Virus record (IMG/VR): IMGVR_UViG_3300031215_000052
Coordinates: 1 to 29,316 of that record
Direction: 5' to 3' (one strand)
DNA: 29,316 bases
Origin: a virus
The notes beneath the pieces were generated by a model. The model saw only the letters and a list, made by a program, of their open reading frames with translations. It was not told where the DNA came from and searched no databases. Numbering within the stretch: position 1 is the first letter of the stretch; each line of letters starts with the position of its first letter. The translations under genes were made by a program, and so were the position numbers. Below, in pieces: positions 14,801 to 21,274 of the stretch.

Positions 14801-15726
14801 TGGTAGCTATTAGCGCTGATGCTTATGCAGCAACTAGACTAAATGTCTTTTTTCCAGCAAACAATCAAACATCAGTAGATGGTAATTTAACTGGTCAATG
14901 CGTAACTTTAGTTAAATGGTTTATGGCTGAAATGACAGAAGTACCCTATCCTTTTTCTGCTAGAGGTCATGCAAGATATGCAGGTGATACGCTAGTTGCA
15001 CAAGGTCATGCTATAGTTGTATCTGCAAAAGATAGAAAACCTGGTGATATAGTAACTTGGAAATATGGTAAATATGGTCATACTGGTATTTTATTATCTG
15101 GTGATAGAGTGTTTGAATCAAATGTAAATGCAGGTAATGTACAGCGCAGGGTTGTTGATGGTTCTTATGTTTATTCATCCAGAATAGGCAAACTAGATGA
15201 AGCCTGGCGCAATGCAAACCTAGTAGTGTATAGAATTAAGACTTATAAAGGGGATAACATGCCAACATTAGTAACAAAAGAATTTGCTAGAATGCTACAT
15301 TCAGAAATGGAAGGATGGGATCTAGGCAAAACACACACAGGTGTATACGATAAAGTTTTTATGGATGCATGGGGTGGCAAACCTATTGAAGATCTATTAT
15401 GGCAAAAATGGAAAACAAACGAAGCATTTAGAGGTCAAAGAGAACGCAACCGCAAATTCTATGATATGTATTCATCTGTTATTAGTGGATTGTCAGATCG
15501 TCCTACAGTTGCTGAATATGAAAAGGCACTAGCACAGATTAATGTAGAAGCTAAAAAAGCACAAGAAGCAGAGCAACGCGCGCAAAAATCCTATGATGAA
15601 GCAAAAGCTGCAACAATTAAAGCTGGTGAACTGCAAGATGAAAAAGAAACTGCAGAAAAAACTGGCAATGCATTTATGCGCTGGTTAGGTGATCAATTAA
15701 ATAAATTAATAGGTAAAGGTAATTAA
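14797..15726 (+). CDS. Endolysin, CHAP domain with C-terminal coiled coil
   Basis: Protein of 309 residues. Residues about 10-150 form a CHAP domain: GQCVTLVKWF holds the nucleophile Cys35, and YGHTGIL holds His95, followed by the acidic/amide position near 107-109. CHAP enzymes are amidases or endopeptidases that cut peptidoglycan peptides. The middle part (about 155-235) is helical and tryptophan-rich, possibly wall-binding. The end is a long coiled coil (about 235-285, rich in A, K and E) and an amphipathic helix (FMRWLGDQLNKLIG). No signal peptide is seen, so export depends on the adjacent holin. ATG at 14800 is an alternative start. Confidence 0.8.
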   Translation: MMVAISADAYAATRLNVFFPANNQTSVDGNLTGQCVTLVKWFMAEMTEVPYPFSARGHARYAGDTLVAQGHAIVVSAKDRKPGDIVTWKYGKYGHTGILLSGDRVFESNVNAGNVQRRVVDGSYVYSSRIGKLDEAWRNANLVVYRIKTYKGDNMPTLVTKEFARMLHSEMEGWDLGKTHTGVYDKVFMDAWGGKPIEDLLWQKWKTNEAFRGQRERNRKFYDMYSSVISGLSDRPTVAEYEKALAQINVEAKKAQEAEQRAQKSYDEAKAATIKAGELQDEKETAEKTGNAFMRWLGDQLNKLIGKGN

Positions 15727-15727
15727 T

Positions 15728-16003
15728 ATGAACAATGTAGCAGTTACTGAAACACTAAAGACAATTGGACGCGGCATCTGGTTTAGTTTGCTAGGTATAG
15801 TAGTTTTGATACTTACAGCCATTACAACCAGTCCTAGCGTTATAGAAGCAACTTTAACACTACCAGTTATAGGCACAGAACTATCTGCAGGTACAGCTAT
15901 TGTTGCTGCAACCGCAATGCTAACTAAAATCATTGATAGATATATTCATACATCTAAAAAAACAAGCATTGCAGGTATAGCGCCAAAATTCTTACAGAGA
16001 TGA
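15728..16003 (+). CDS. Holin
   Basis: Protein of 91 residues with two hydrophobic segments (about 15-37, and about 43-65, the second glycine/alanine-rich) and a basic C-terminus (IHTSKKTSI...FLQR). It lies 1 nt after the endolysin, with a ribosome site in the endolysin 3' end and a terminator just downstream. Size, two-helix topology and position fit a holin that opens the membrane for the endolysin at lysis time. Confidence 0.75.
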   Translation: MNNVAVTETLKTIGRGIWFSLLGIVVLILTAITTSPSVIEATLTLPVIGTELSAGTAIVAATAMLTKIIDRYIHTSKKTSIAGIAPKFLQR

Positions 16004-16038
16004 AAATAATTAAACTAACTAATCTAGCATGAACTTAC

Positions 16039-16065
16039 GCCCTATCTTAGATGATGGGGCTTTTT
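16039..16065 (+). terminator. Strong terminator ending the lysis operon
   Basis: Eight-base stem GCCCTATC / GATGGGGC (one G-T pair) around a 6-nt loop, followed by TTTTTG. It lies inside the 5' part of an open frame from 16029, showing that the real start of the next gene is downstream. Confidence 0.85.
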
Positions 16066-16085
16066 GTTTACCTGCTACACAAGGA

Positions 16086-16313
16086 ATGGAAATAGTAGTG
16101 ATAGATAAACAACACATGCGTGATGCAGCAGATAGAGCAACAAAACTAATTGATATGTTGCGCCATGATAGTGAATTTAGAACACCACTGGATGATTTAG
16201 CTTACATAGCACTAGAAACACTTAATGATGCAGTAAATGATCCTGTAGATCCTATGCAGATAGATGAATACCATTTGCTAAGTGGTGCAATTCAAAGAAT
16301 CTATTTAGACTGA
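16086..16313 (+). CDS. Small hypothetical helical protein
   Basis: An open frame extends from 16029, but its first codons form the lysis-operon terminator, so I place the start at ATG 16086 (75 residues); GTG at 16098, better spaced from AAGGA, is an alternative. The product is an acidic, all-helical small protein (AADRATKLIDMLRHD, then PLDDLAYIALETLNDAV, then LLSGAIQRIYLD). A weak extended -10 box (TGC-TACACA, about 16073-16081) precedes it. No family recognised. Confidence 0.55.
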   Translation: MEIVVIDKQHMRDAADRATKLIDMLRHDSEFRTPLDDLAYIALETLNDAVNDPVDPMQIDEYHLLSGAIQRIYLD

Positions 16314-16326
16314 ACAAACATTTTAT

Positions 16327-16704
16327 TCATTTAACCTGTTCTAAAGATTTACTACCCTTCATGTTATTGCAGTAGATGCAGGCAGGTTTAATATTATCTA
16401 AATTAAAGCGCAAGCCTGGCGCGCGTGATCTACTAACAACATGGTCTAGCGTTACACTATCCGCATCTAATCTAACAGGACACCAGGGATGGATATTTAA
16501 ATAACAAATCCAATATATACCATCAACAGGTGGTGGGTTTTTCCTAAACCATGTAGCGCGTGTTATGAACCATTGTTTAGTTGTTTTTCCTATTTTTTTA
16601 ATAGGCACTTGCTTTAATGCTTTTTTAGGTTTTTTAAAACATTGATATGGATAATGCCCCATTGCGTGACAAATTTTGCAAGCTTTTTTTGGTCTACGGT
16701 CCAT
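16327..16704 (-). CDS. Zinc-knuckle HNH endonuclease, only minus-strand gene
   Basis: About 125 residues. The N-terminus has a CCHC zinc knuckle, C-x2-C-x4-H-x4-C (CKICHAMGHYPYQC), followed by a lysine-rich linker. The C-terminal half is an HNH nuclease: WICYLNIHPWC, then TLDHVVSRSRAPG (Asp-His pair), then NLDNIKPACIYCNNMKGS. Zinc knuckles bind single-stranded nucleic acid, so this may be a structure- or RNA-guided-site nuclease; packaging help is plausible given the nearby terminase. ATG at 16704 (minus) is chosen because GGAG lies 8 bases upstream; ATG at 16710 is too close to it. Its coding strand carries three GACC, reversing the rule for plus-strand genes. Confidence 0.85.
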   Translation of the reverse strand: MDRRPKKACKICHAMGHYPYQCFKKPKKALKQVPIKKIGKTTKQWFITRATWFRKNPPPVDGIYWICYLNIHPWCPVRLDADSVTLDHVVSRSRAPGLRFNLDNIKPACIYCNNMKGSKSLEQVK

Positions 16705-16729
16705 TTTCATAACTCCAGTCTTTTTTATC

Positions 16730-16760
16730 AGTATAGCAACAGTTGCGCTTGTGCTATAAT
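16730..16760. promoter_or_regulatory. Back-to-back divergent promoters
   Basis: Plus strand: TGC-TATAAT at 16752-16760 for the packaging operon. Minus strand: TGC-TATACT at 16738-16730 for the zinc-knuckle HNH gene. The two -10 boxes are 19 bases apart and share upstream DNA, so the polymerases would compete. The plus leader includes a CAGGT / ACCTG hairpin (16780-16792). Confidence 0.6.
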
Positions 16761-16814
16761 TACAGCATAAAACCGTATACAGGTACTACCTGGTAAAAAG
16801 AAGGGAACGCGGCA

Positions 16815-17285
16815 ATGGCTAATAAAGATGTTGAAGTAAAGATTCATATTGTTAAGATAAAAGATCTAACTAAGAATGAATCAAATCCGCGCAAAATAAA
16901 CAGCAAGAAATATGAACAGTTAAAAAAGTCGCTTAAAGATTTTCCTGAAATGAAGAAACTTAGGGAAATTATAGTAGATGAAGATCTAACGATTCTAGCA
17001 GGGCATCAAAGGATATACGCACTTGAAGATCTAGGCTATGATGATGTAGAGATTAAGCAAGCGTTTAACCTAACACCAAAACAGAAGCGCCAATTTATTA
17101 TAAAAGACAATGATCACAGTGGTGAATGGGATACAGATATTCTAGCTAATGAATGGGATACTACAGAACTAGCAGAATGGGATATGCCAGATTTTTCTGA
17201 TGCTGGTGATGATAAAAAAGAAAACAATAGCAAAACACCTAATATGGTTGAATGCCCTGAATGCCTGCACGAATTTGAAGCATAG
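16815..17285 (+). CDS. ParB-like nuclease-domain protein with zinc ribbon half
   Basis: Protein of 156 residues. The N-terminal domain shows the ParB/sulfiredoxin-type pattern: NPRKINSKKYEQLKKSL (24-40), then LTILAGHQRIYALEDLG with G-H-Q-R at 63-66, then the ligand-side helix. The C-terminus has an acidic linker and CPECLHEFEA, a half zinc ribbon. Such proteins are often placed ahead of terminase genes or DNA methylases in phages and may bind or cleave DNA or hydrolyse CTP. No partition system is visible, so a packaging or nuclease role is more likely. Confidence 0.8.
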   Translation: MANKDVEVKIHIVKIKDLTKNESNPRKINSKKYEQLKKSLKDFPEMKKLREIIVDEDLTILAGHQRIYALEDLGYDDVEIKQAFNLTPKQKRQFIIKDNDHSGEWDTDILANEWDTTELAEWDMPDFSDAGDDKKENNSKTPNMVECPECLHEFEA

Positions 17286-17297
17286 GAACTAGCAGAA

Positions 17298-18026
17298 ATG
17301 CCAGTATCTAGCAAGTCATTAAAACAGTATAAGAAAAAACCGCGCCAGGCGGTTGTTAAAAAGCGCCATAATAAATTACCACACAAATCAAAAGCTATAC
17401 CAGAAGCAACACATGAAAAATGGTTTTTTAGTTTAGAGAATACATATTTTGTTCAATTAGCTAAAGAATGGAATGAACGCAACTTGAAGATTAATATCAA
17501 GATGCAAGATGATTATGATCAATGGTTTAACTATTTCAAAAATCTATCACCTAACAAAAACAAAATGTTAGTTAGTACTGGTAAAGATATTATTCCAACA
17601 GAAGGCTATGCAGCACTAGTTAGATGGATGGACGTTATGAACAATCCAGCAAGAATAGATAAAATACACCAGGCTGGACTAACTAAAAAGCACAATGCTG
17701 ATAAAGATGCTAAAACAATTGTTGAATTATCGCAATCTAATGATCGTCTAGGGGTTTTAAAAGCAATTAGGGATCAGATAGCCATGAAGCTAGAAAAAGG
17801 CGCTGGCGCGCGTGATACAGCATCTTTAGCGCGTGAAATGACAGAGATCATGACACAGATTGCTGATTATAATAAAAGGCTTGGTCCTAAAAAGAATACA
17901 GAACTAGGTAGATTGCTTGATGATATGCCTGAAAATCTTAAAAAACGTCCTGGTAAAAATGGCGGTGGCGCAGATAACACCAGCTTTAGATCAAGAATAA
18001 CAATAGAGGATGTACAAACAACATGA
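17298..18026 (+). CDS. terS: Terminase small subunit
   Basis: Protein of 242 residues. It has a basic N-terminus (KSLKQYKKKPRQAVVKKRHNK, abbreviated), a middle region with YFKNLSPNKNKML, and a C-terminal block NDRLGVLKAIRDQIAMKLE...ARDTASLAREMTEIMTQIADY, the helical oligomerisation/DNA-recognition pattern common in small terminases of phages of actinobacteria. It starts 12 nt after the ParB-like gene and is separated from terL by one small zinc-binding gene. It should recognise the packaging site and regulate the large subunit. Confidence 0.7.
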   Translation: MPVSSKSLKQYKKKPRQAVVKKRHNKLPHKSKAIPEATHEKWFFSLENTYFVQLAKEWNERNLKINIKMQDDYDQWFNYFKNLSPNKNKMLVSTGKDIIPTEGYAALVRWMDVMNNPARIDKIHQAGLTKKHNADKDAKTIVELSQSNDRLGVLKAIRDQIAMKLEKGAGARDTASLAREMTEIMTQIADYNKRLGPKKNTELGRLLDDMPENLKKRPGKNGGGADNTSFRSRITIEDVQTT

Positions 18027-18283
18027 TTGGCGTTTACATAACAATAAATGGTGAACCAATATTTGCTAGAACTGCAGTTAATAGGCTAAAAGAACATGGT
18101 TGCTATATTCAAGATGATGGCATGCGTATTATGCATGATCCTGATGATGGTGCAGTAGAACTAGCTATAAAGATGCTACATAGCATTGAACCGCATCCTG
18201 ATGAACTAACATTGTGCAACAATTGTTATTGCATGACTAAAACTTGGCATGGCGGTTGCGGTAAATGCAGGGCTAAAAAATAA
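18023..18283 (+). CDS. Small zinc-binding protein between terminase genes
   Basis: Protein of 86 residues. The first 60 form a small strand-helix domain (VYITINGEPIFARTAVNRLKEHG, abbreviated). The last 25 hold a cysteine cluster: C-x2-C-x-C, then TWHGGCGKC, suited to one zinc site. It overlaps terS by 4 nt (ATGA) and terL by one base (TAATG), so the three are tightly coupled and probably made in fixed ratio. Function unknown; a packaging accessory is a reasonable guess. Confidence 0.65.
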   Translation: MIGVYITINGEPIFARTAVNRLKEHGCYIQDDGMRIMHDPDDGAVELAIKMLHSIEPHPDELTLCNNCYCMTKTWHGGCGKCRAKK

Positions 18284-19755
18284 TGCCTGAATCTAGAAAA
18301 GGAAATCAAAAGCCTAGAATTGATATATACAAAAACGGTGATATTTGGCTAGCAGATAAAACAATAAGATTAGTTGCAGCATACGGTATAGAGCTTCTAG
18401 AATGGCAAAAGCAAGAACTATACAGGTGGATGGCACTAGATGATGAAGGCAAATGGACTAATCCAGATTGCGGTTTATTAGTACCACGCCAAAATGGTAA
18501 ATCAGAAGTTATTATTGCGCGCATTATTGGCGGTATGGTGTTTTTAGGTGAAGCGTTGATTTATACCGCACAATCTGAAACAACTGTTAATGAAATTAAA
18601 AGGCGTATCCAGCGCTTCTTTTATGATGCAGAAGAAGAAATTAGGGATATGCTAACTGATGAATTTGATAGTGAACCTAAAAGCCTGGATTATGTAGAAC
18701 TTAGAAACAGGGGTAGATGCATATTTAGAACAAGAACTAGAACTAATGGTTTAGGTAGCACAAATGATGTTTTGATACTTGATGAAGATCAAGAAGAAAC
18801 TGATGCACAGCAAGAAGCGCTACTACCAACTATTTCATCTGGTAAAAACCAGAACTATCAAACCATCAGAGCAGGCACACCACCATCAGGCGGTGGTAAA
18901 GGCACTGTTTTTATAAGAATGCGGCAATCGGTCCTAGACGGTAAATCAGAAGAACTATGCTGGCAAGAATGGTCAGTTGAAACAATAACAGATCCTGATG
19001 ATGTTGAAGCCTGGTACATGGCAAACCCTAGTTTAGGTTATTTCCTACAATTAAAAGCAGTAAAAGCTGAATCTACCAAGATGGCGCTGGATAGTTTCAA
19101 TAAAATGCGTTTAGGATGGGTTGCAGGTAAAGAGAACCAGCGCGCTATAACAGATGATCAATGGAATGCGCTTATTGTTAAAAAAGTAGAATTACCAGAA
19201 AATCCAAATCTAGTTTATGCAGTTAAATTTGCGCCAGATAGAAGTTCAGTTTCACTATGTGTTGGTGTTTTAATGCCTAGCGGTTTAGTTCATGTTGAAT
19301 TAATGGATCGTAAACCTATGAGCGCTGGCATGCATTGGTTATCAATGTGGTTACTATCCAGATGGCGCGGTTGCAATAAAATAATAATTGATGGCGCAGC
19401 TGGTACAACATTGCTAGTAGAAGAACTGTTAAGATCTGTTGAACCTGGCAGGCGTAAACGTTTATCAAAAATAATACTAACACCTAATGTTAAAGAAGCT
19501 GGCGCAGCATACGGATCATTTTATGAAGCAGTAGATCAAAAACTACTAACACACTACAACCAGCCTGCATTAACCATGTCAATCAGAACAGTAAAGAAGC
19601 GTGATATAGGCAGGGATGGCATGTTTGGTTATGCAACCATGAACAATGATATTCAGAGTGATCCAACAGAAGCAGCTGCATTTGCTAATTATGGCGCTAT
19701 AAGGTTTAAAGCAACTAGATCTAAATCTGGCACAGGTCAATCTGTATCAGTCTAG
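18283..19755 (+). CDS. terL: Terminase large subunit
   Basis: Protein of 490 residues. ATPase domain: adenine-binding/Q-motif-like WQKQELYRWM (41-50), P-loop variant LVPRQNGKSE (66-75), and Walker B VLILDED (163-169) with the glutamate; ATP coupling TIRAGTPPSGG (195-204). The nuclease domain begins near YAVKFAPDRSS; in relatives the residue aligned with K of VKF is often aspartate of the RNase H-like active site, so this position deserves a look. Later motifs IIIDGAAGTT and SDPTEAAAFANYGA fit the remaining acidic residues. It drives DNA into the procapsid and cuts the concatemer. Confidence 0.9.
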   Translation: MPESRKGNQKPRIDIYKNGDIWLADKTIRLVAAYGIELLEWQKQELYRWMALDDEGKWTNPDCGLLVPRQNGKSEVIIARIIGGMVFLGEALIYTAQSETTVNEIKRRIQRFFYDAEEEIRDMLTDEFDSEPKSLDYVELRNRGRCIFRTRTRTNGLGSTNDVLILDEDQEETDAQQEALLPTISSGKNQNYQTIRAGTPPSGGGKGTVFIRMRQSVLDGKSEELCWQEWSVETITDPDDVEAWYMANPSLGYFLQLKAVKAESTKMALDSFNKMRLGWVAGKENQRAITDDQWNALIVKKVELPENPNLVYAVKFAPDRSSVSLCVGVLMPSGLVHVELMDRKPMSAGMHWLSMWLLSRWRGCNKIIIDGAAGTTLLVEELLRSVEPGRRKRLSKIILTPNVKEAGAAYGSFYEAVDQKLLTHYNQPALTMSIRTVKKRDIGRDGMFGYATMNNDIQSDPTEAAAFANYGAIRFKATRSKSGTGQSVSV

Positions 19756-19788
19756 CAATGAACAAGTTTGTTATGCTATATTATCTGT

Positions 19789-19865
19789 AAGCAGTAGTGC
19801 AGTAAGACACGCTACAGCCTAACGACTCCACACGTGGCAACTAGAACCTATGGGTTCTTTTTGCT
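19789..19865 (+). ncRNA. Candidate small RNA with own promoter and terminator
   Basis: An extended -10 box TGC-TATATT (19774-19782) starts a transcript of about 75 nt. It contains a hairpin with stem GCaGTAGTG / CGCTACaGC (19791-19799 with 19810-19818, one A-A mismatch and one G-T pair, loop of 10) and ends in a rho-independent terminator AGAACC-TATG-GGTTCT (19843-19858) with T-runs. No open frame or tRNA fold is evident. It may also be read through from terL, where the terminator would end the packaging operon. Confidence 0.5.
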
Positions 19866-19900
19866 TTTTAGGCTATGTTATAGATTAATACATAATACTA

Positions 19901-19929
19901 TTGACAAATAACAAAGAATAAGCTATACT
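19901..19929 (+). promoter_or_regulatory. Consensus promoter, leaderless start at 19936
   Basis: TTGACA (19901-19906), a 17-base spacer, and TATACT (19924-19929), then six bases and the ATG at 19936. This is the clearest leaderless case because both promoter boxes are near-consensus and fix the start site. Confidence 0.8.
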
Positions 19930-19935
19930 GTAGCT

Positions 19936-20127
19936 ATGATAACAATCAAACAAATAATCAAAAACAAATATTACAAATACGTACCAGGTGAATTTTTTCC
20001 AATTTACACAAACAATGAACTAATAAACAAAAAAGAATTTCACATGTATAAAGCTAAAAGAGCAATATGGATCACTAGCTACTACATTCAGGCTATTAAG
20101 CGTAACTATAAGCTTGCACAACAGTAA
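19936..20127 (+). CDS. Small basic hypothetical protein, leaderless
   Basis: Protein of 63 residues, strongly basic and tyrosine-rich (NKYYKYVPGEFFPIY, then FHMYKAKRAIWITSYYIQAIKRNYK). No motif recognised; charge and size allow nucleic-acid binding. It has a dedicated near-consensus promoter and stands alone just before the probable origin, so it may be among the first genes expressed on infection. Leaderless translation is inferred from promoter position and lack of a ribosome site. Confidence 0.65.
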   Translation: MITIKQIIKNKYYKYVPGEFFPIYTNNELINKKEFHMYKAKRAIWITSYYIQAIKRNYKLAQQ

Positions 20128-20147
20128 TAGTTTTATCCATCTATAGT

Positions 20148-20281
20148 ACTATATAAAAATGTTCATAGAACAATCTATACACTATATAAAAACACCTCTG
20201 TTAGTTATCCACACAATACACAGGTTTATCCACAGTCATAAGTATTTAGATTTGCCATTAATGAAATTTAGATGCTATATT
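20148..20281. other. Probable replication origin (DnaA boxes plus AT-rich repeats)
   Basis: Two perfect DnaA boxes TTATCCACA, at 20205-20213 and 20226-20234, same orientation and 21 bp apart (two helical turns). Just upstream is an AT-rich tract with a 12-bp direct repeat ACTATATAAAAA at 20148-20159 and 20181-20192, like an unwinding element. A third box lies at 21173-21181 and a fourth, in coding DNA, at 24517-24525. The 192-bp gap has no gene; an extended -10 box TGC-TATATT (20273-20281) at its right end drives the next gene. Host DnaA use is inferred. Confidence 0.6.
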
Positions 20282-20319
20282 TAATTCAAGACTAAAAACA
20301 ATTTGTGGGGGTACAATCA

Positions 20320-20826
20320 ATGTCTTATAAACTTAATAACACTAGAAAAGAAACAATGCTAAAACGCATTGGTGATGCTGCAACACTAGTAGATGATCAT
20401 AGATTTTTACCATTTTACAGAGGTGTTCAGATACGTTTAGAGAAAATGGGCAAACTTGAAGAATGGCAGTTAATGATTGAAACCGCTAAAACTAAAGATA
20501 ACCCTAGCAGGTATTTTGCAATGATCTGCAAGATGGTTAGGGATGGCACATATAAATTTGCTAAGAAAATCAAAGAAATTGCATCTAGCACTTCACTTTA
20601 TATATCAGATAAGATAGCTAAATTTGGTTTTGGCAAGTATCAAAAGTACTGGACGCACAAAAGTAATGAGTTTATAAACAAAAATGGCATGGCTGGATTC
20701 ACTGAATTACTAGAATATGCAGAACGCAAGGGCATATCACAGAAATATTTAGCAAAAATGCTATTAAACGGTAAACCACCACGCCAGTATTATGAAGAAA
20801 ACGTTTTAGGCGTATCAAATGGCTAA
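20320..20826 (+). CDS. Hypothetical protein beside origin, possible replication factor
   Basis: Protein of 168 residues, basic and helical: ETMLKRIGDAATLVDDHRFL, a helix ending WQLMIETAK, then NPSRYFAMICKMVRDG, then lysine-rich middle helices, and a C-terminal ISQKYLAKMLLNGKPPRQYY that could be a helix-turn-helix. The segment N-P-S-R-Y-F-A recalls helical domains of some plasmid/phage replication initiators, but I cannot assign a family. The ATG at 20320 is preferred over GTG 20305 because the G-run GTGGGGG at 20305-20311 is the ribosome site. Confidence 0.6.
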   Translation: MSYKLNNTRKETMLKRIGDAATLVDDHRFLPFYRGVQIRLEKMGKLEEWQLMIETAKTKDNPSRYFAMICKMVRDGTYKFAKKIKEIASSTSLYISDKIAKFGFGKYQKYWTHKSNEFINKNGMAGFTELLEYAERKGISQKYLAKMLLNGKPPRQYYEENVLGVSNG

Positions 20827-20829
20827 TAA

Positions 20830-20982
20830 GTGATTGAATTTATTTTAATAATTTTACTACCAGTATTTTTCATATTATGGTTTATCTACCAATTGCTAAA
20901 AATTACATTCATAGTGGTATGGATCTTTATTTTATCGGTCCTGGCGCTATTATCTAAAATTATATTTGCGATAAAACAATAA
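20830..20982 (+). CDS. Small membrane protein (GTG start)
   Basis: Frame of 50 codons starting at GTG 20830, 3 nt after the preceding stop, ending at TAA 20980-20982. Almost entirely hydrophobic: two likely membrane helices separated by YQLLK, with a basic end (AIKQ). No ribosome site is obvious, so it is probably translationally coupled. Similar tiny membrane proteins lie at 22428 and 26655. Function unknown. Confidence 0.5.
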   Translation: MIEFILIILLPVFFILWFIYQLLKITFIVVWIFILSVLALLSKIIFAIKQ

Positions 20983-21037
20983 ACCATATACAGTTTAAAT
21001 GTAAAGCAACTAAAACTAAAAAAGAACGGTGGAAAAA

Positions 21038-21199
21038 ATGCAAAACTTAATAAACTTATTTATAAAACTAACAGCAAAAAGGATTCATTGCCCTTGCGGA
21101 ATTAACTTAAAAAGCAATCAGGCTGCAATGGATCATTTAGCAACGCATGATGATGTTATTGGATGTTTAGATTTATCCACAGATTCAGTAATTTGGTAG
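21038..21199 (+). CDS. Small zinc-finger protein (C2H2-like)
   Basis: Frame of 53 codons with GGTGG upstream and a basic N-terminal helix (LINLFIKLTAKR), followed by a finger of the form C-x-C-x12-H-x3-H (from HCPCGINLKS to DHLATH). Apart from a single residue between the cysteines this matches the classical C2H2 spacing. It may bind DNA; its location next to the origin and early promoter makes a regulatory role attractive. A perfect DnaA box overlaps its 3' end. Confidence 0.6.
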   Translation: MQNLINLFIKLTAKRIHCPCGINLKSNQAAMDHLATHDDVIGCLDLSTDSVIW

Positions 21200-21208
21200 C
21201 ATTTCTTT

Positions 21209-21247
21209 TTGACAAACCCTATATGGTTACTTATAATAATTAGTAAC
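21209..21247 (+). promoter_or_regulatory. Consensus early promoter with palindromic operator
   Basis: TTGACA (21209-21214), a 17-base spacer, TATAAT (21232-21237). An inverted repeat GTTACT (21226-21231) and AGTAAC (21242-21247) exactly brackets the -10 box with 10 bases between, as an operator would. It drives the long early operon, with a strong ribosome site GAGGGAG before the ATG at 21275. Confidence 0.8.
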
Positions 21248-21274
21248 ATTAGGTAAACAGAGGGAGTTGTTTTA

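Noticed and set aside
16029-16085. Upstream in-frame ATG at 16029 as the start of the next gene
   Set aside because: Its codons form a strong rho-independent terminator (16039-16065), so the true start must lie after it.
18252-18263. Third copy of the 31-nt leader element (GGTTGCGGTAAA)
   Set aside because: Only 12 bases match, they encode the GCGKC part of a zinc-binding protein, and no promoter is next to them.
19785-19870. tRNA gene after terL
   Set aside because: The GGTTC stretch belongs to a terminator hairpin; no acceptor stem, anticodon arm or T-arm can be drawn.
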